Source of the DNA: Microbispora sp. H11081
GTDB lineage: Bacteria > Actinomycetota > Actinomycetes > Streptosporangiales > Streptosporangiaceae
Assembly (NCBI RefSeq): GCF_012999535.1
Contig: NZ_JABBWV010000003.1
Coordinates: 518,439 to 582,438, forward strand
Length of the DNA stretch: 64,000 nt
Direction: 5' to 3'
How positions within the stretch are numbered: the stretch's first letter is position 1; each line of letters starts with the position of its first letter. Position numbers and translations under genes: made by a program. Of this stretch, positions 62,185 through 64,000 are shown piece by piece. The notes under the pieces are model-generated. The model was not told the DNA's origin. It did not search any database and saw only the letters and a program-made list of their open reading frames with translations.

Positions 62185-63083
62185 CCGAGGCGAAGACGAT
62201 CGACGTGTCCGCGATCGACGCGATCGACGTGCACACCCACGTGCACACGTCCATCCACGACGCTCCCGAGCCCGCCGACGGCGGCTCCTTCGCGGCGATG
62301 GCCGACTATTTCAAGGCGGGCTCGGTACAGAAGTTCACGGTCCCCATGATCGCGGAGTACTACCGCGAGCGGAACATGGCGGCGATCGTCTTCGGCGTCG
62401 ACAGCATGCACGTCAGCGGCCGGGAGCAGAACCCCGGCAACGAGGAGATCGCCGAGCAGGCGGCACTGCACGGCGACGTGCTGATCCCGTTCGCGAGCAT
62501 CGACCCGCACCGCGGCGCGGCGGGCGTGCGCGAGGCGCGGCGGCTGATCGAGGAGTACGGCGTCCGCGGCTTCAAGTTCCATCCCACGACGCAGGGCTTC
62601 TATCCCAACGACCGGATGGCCTACCCCCTGTACGAGGTCATCGCCGAGCACGGGCTCACCGCGTTGTTCCACACCGGGCAGACCGGCGCGGGCGCGGGCA
62701 CGCCCGGCGGCGGCGGGCTGCGGCTGAAGTACTCCAACCCGATGCACGTCGACGACGTGGCCGCCGACTTCCCCGACCTGCGGATCATCCTCGCGCATCC
62801 GTCCTTCCCCTGGCAGGACGAGGCGCTCGCGGTCGCCATGCACAAACCGCGGGTGCACATCGACCTGTCGGGGTGGTCGCCGAAGTACTTCCCCCCGCAG
62901 TTGGTGCAGTACGCGAACACGCTGCTCAAGGACAAGGTGCTCTTCGGCTCGGACTTCCCGATGATCACTCCGGAGCGCTGGATGGCCGACTTCGACAAGA
63001 TCGGCATCAAGGACGAGGTGCGTCCGAAGATCCTCAAGGAGAACGCGGCCAGACTGTTCGGGCTCACCGGGAAGTCCTCGTGA
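62181..63083 (+). CDS. Amidohydrolase family 2 (ACMSD-like decarboxylase/hydrolase)
   Basis: 300-residue metal-dependent TIM-barrel enzyme. Metal motif AIDVHTHVHTS near residue 14, histidines in GFKFHPTTQGF, LFHTGQT and IILAHPSFPWQ, and Asp in LFGSDFPMITPERW. Typical of the aminocarboxymuconate-semialdehyde/gamma-resorcylate decarboxylase group and of related hydrolases. Third amidohydrolase-2 protein of the island. Confidence 0.87.
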   Translation: MTEAKTIDVSAIDAIDVHTHVHTSIHDAPEPADGGSFAAMADYFKAGSVQKFTVPMIAEYYRERNMAAIVFGVDSMHVSGREQNPGNEEIAEQAALHGDVLIPFASIDPHRGAAGVREARRLIEEYGVRGFKFHPTTQGFYPNDRMAYPLYEVIAEHGLTALFHTGQTGAGAGTPGGGGLRLKYSNPMHVDDVAADFPDLRIILAHPSFPWQDEALAVAMHKPRVHIDLSGWSPKYFPPQLVQYANTLLKDKVLFGSDFPMITPERWMADFDKIGIKDEVRPKILKENAARLFGLTGKSS

Positions 63084-63095
63084 AGGGGGTCGCCG

Positions 63096-64000
63096 ATGCA
63101 CTACACCGGCCCCTTTGACCAGATCGCCGACGTCGTCGTGCTCGGCCTCGGCGACGCCGGCGCGGTCGCCGCGGTGACCGCGCACGACGAGGGCGCCGAG
63201 GTGCTGGTCGTCGAGAAGCAGGAGGCGGCCGGCCACAAGCCCAACAGCCGCTACGCCGCGGGCTTCTTCCTCGTCTCTGAGGACGTGGACCGGGCGGCGG
63301 ACTACCTGTCGGCCCTGTACGCCGTCAACGGCGAGCTGTCCATGATCGATCCCGACCTCATCCGGGTCTGGGCCGAGGAGACGGCGGCCACCCCCGCCTG
63401 GCTCGACCGCCACGGCGGGGAATACGTGAAGCTCGACATCCGCGGCGAGCACCCCGGCCTGCCCGGCCACGACGCGGTCAGGGTCTACAAGGCCAAGCCC
63501 GTGGGCGCGCCCGACGACTACACCGGCTGCCCGATGTACGGCTTCCTGCTGAACCTGGTCGCCGAGCGCGGGATCGAGGTCCAGTACGGGACGAGGGCCC
63601 GATGGCTGCTCACCGACGCCCGGGGCGCGGTCGTCGGGGTGGAGACCGAGCACGCCGGCCAGGTGAGACGCATCGGGGCGCGCCGTGGCGTCGTGCTGGC
63701 GGCCGGCGGCTACGAGGCCAGTCAGGCGCTCAAGATCCAGTATCTGCCGATCACCCCGGTGCACTTCTACGGCACCGAGCACAACACCGGGGACGGCATC
63801 ACCATGGCGGTCGAAGCCGGCGCGGAACTGTGGCACATGAACGTCTGGCCGGGCCACCTCGTGGCGCGCATCCCCGGCGAGGGATACACCGGGGGAACCG
63901 CCGTCGACCTGTGGGGATCGGGCCGGTTCGCCCCGGCGGACGACGAGCGGGCGCCCGGCTCGATCTTCGTCGACGGGACGGGCCGCCGCTTCGTCCGCGA
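63096..64000 (+). CDS. FAD-dependent dehydrogenase (FAD_binding_2 family), truncated by window end
   Basis: First 301 codons are visible, with no stop before the edge. The ATG has GAAGGGGG upstream. The N-terminal FAD loop is VVVLGLGDAGAVAAVTAHDE, then VLVVEKQEAAGHKPNSRYA, and GVVLAAGGYEASQAL near residue 200 is typical of fumarate reductase or 3-ketosteroid-dehydrogenase-like flavoproteins. The remaining substrate domain is not visible. It likely dehydrogenates a ring or side chain of the pathway. Confidence 0.85.
   Translation, partial: MHYTGPFDQIADVVVLGLGDAGAVAAVTAHDEGAEVLVVEKQEAAGHKPNSRYAAGFFLVSEDVDRAADYLSALYAVNGELSMIDPDLIRVWAEETAATPAWLDRHGGEYVKLDIRGEHPGLPGHDAVRVYKAKPVGAPDDYTGCPMYGFLLNLVAERGIEVQYGTRARWLLTDARGAVVGVETEHAGQVRRIGARRGVVLAAGGYEASQALKIQYLPITPVHFYGTEHNTGDGITMAVEAGAELWHMNVWPGHLVARIPGEGYTGGTAVDLWGSGRFAPADDERAPGSIFVDGTGRRFVR

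Overview
The window is GC-rich, densely packed DNA from an actinomycete. Codon third positions are strongly G/C, GTG starts are common, ATGA/GTGA overlaps are frequent, and there is a SARP/AfsR-type regulator, a secreted LamG/RHS pair and many catabolic CoA-pathway genes. A member of the Streptosporangiales (Nonomuraea or Microbispora type) would fit, but that placement is inference. No tRNA, rRNA, CRISPR array, transposase or phage gene was seen.

Layout. (1) 1-5304, minus strand: a sulfonate-type uptake and desulfurisation operon. From its promoter it reads DszB-like desulfinase, SsuA-like lipoprotein, ATPase, permease, class II aldolase, a 21-codon linker ORF and an SsuD-like FMN monooxygenase cut by the window edge. 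(2) 5447-15900: two large secreted proteins, a LamG/DNRLRE protein and an RHS-repeat protein with a Cys-rich C-terminus, followed by a very small secreted peptide and a terminator hairpin. (3) 15916-18864, minus: a large SARP/NB-ARC/TPR regulator. (4) 19149-27333, plus: a methyl-cycle cassette. It encodes an MTHFR C-terminal zinc protein, MTHFR, a SAM methyltransferase, core methionine synthase, SAM synthetase, formyl-THF deformylase and a PfkB kinase, and ends with a BphC-like protein that has lost two of its three iron ligands. (5) 27343-64000: a catabolic island. A PucR-type regulator diverges from a peptide-type ABC importer operon that also carries a double CaiB/BaiF CoA-transferase, an amidohydrolase, an NHL protein and a second MetE-like protein. 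Next come a lipoprotein binding protein, an SDR, a six-gene minus operon (DUF6282-like, bicupin, HpcH/HpaI aldolase, lipocalin-like, two amidohydrolases), and a plus operon (CoA-transferase beta, two alpha/beta hydrolases, CoA ligase, CoA-transferase alpha). The last part holds an aldo/keto reductase, aldehyde and alcohol dehydrogenases, a VOC protein, a hydrolase, a flavin hydroxylase, an acyl-CoA dehydrogenase, a second CoA ligase, a MaoC-type hydratase pair, another amidohydrolase and a truncated FAD dehydrogenase.

How it may work together. The island looks like a complete route for importing a small cyclic or aromatic acid-like compound, hydroxylating it, activating it to a CoA thioester, oxidising, hydrating, cleaving and decarboxylating it; the substrate cannot be read from sequence. 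Four promoters in the island carry an AT-rich inverted repeat with a TTATCGGAC/GTCCGATAA core that is absent from the flanking operons. This points to one regulon, possibly controlled by the PucR protein. The methyl-cycle cassette is self-contained except for a missing S-adenosylhomocysteine hydrolase.
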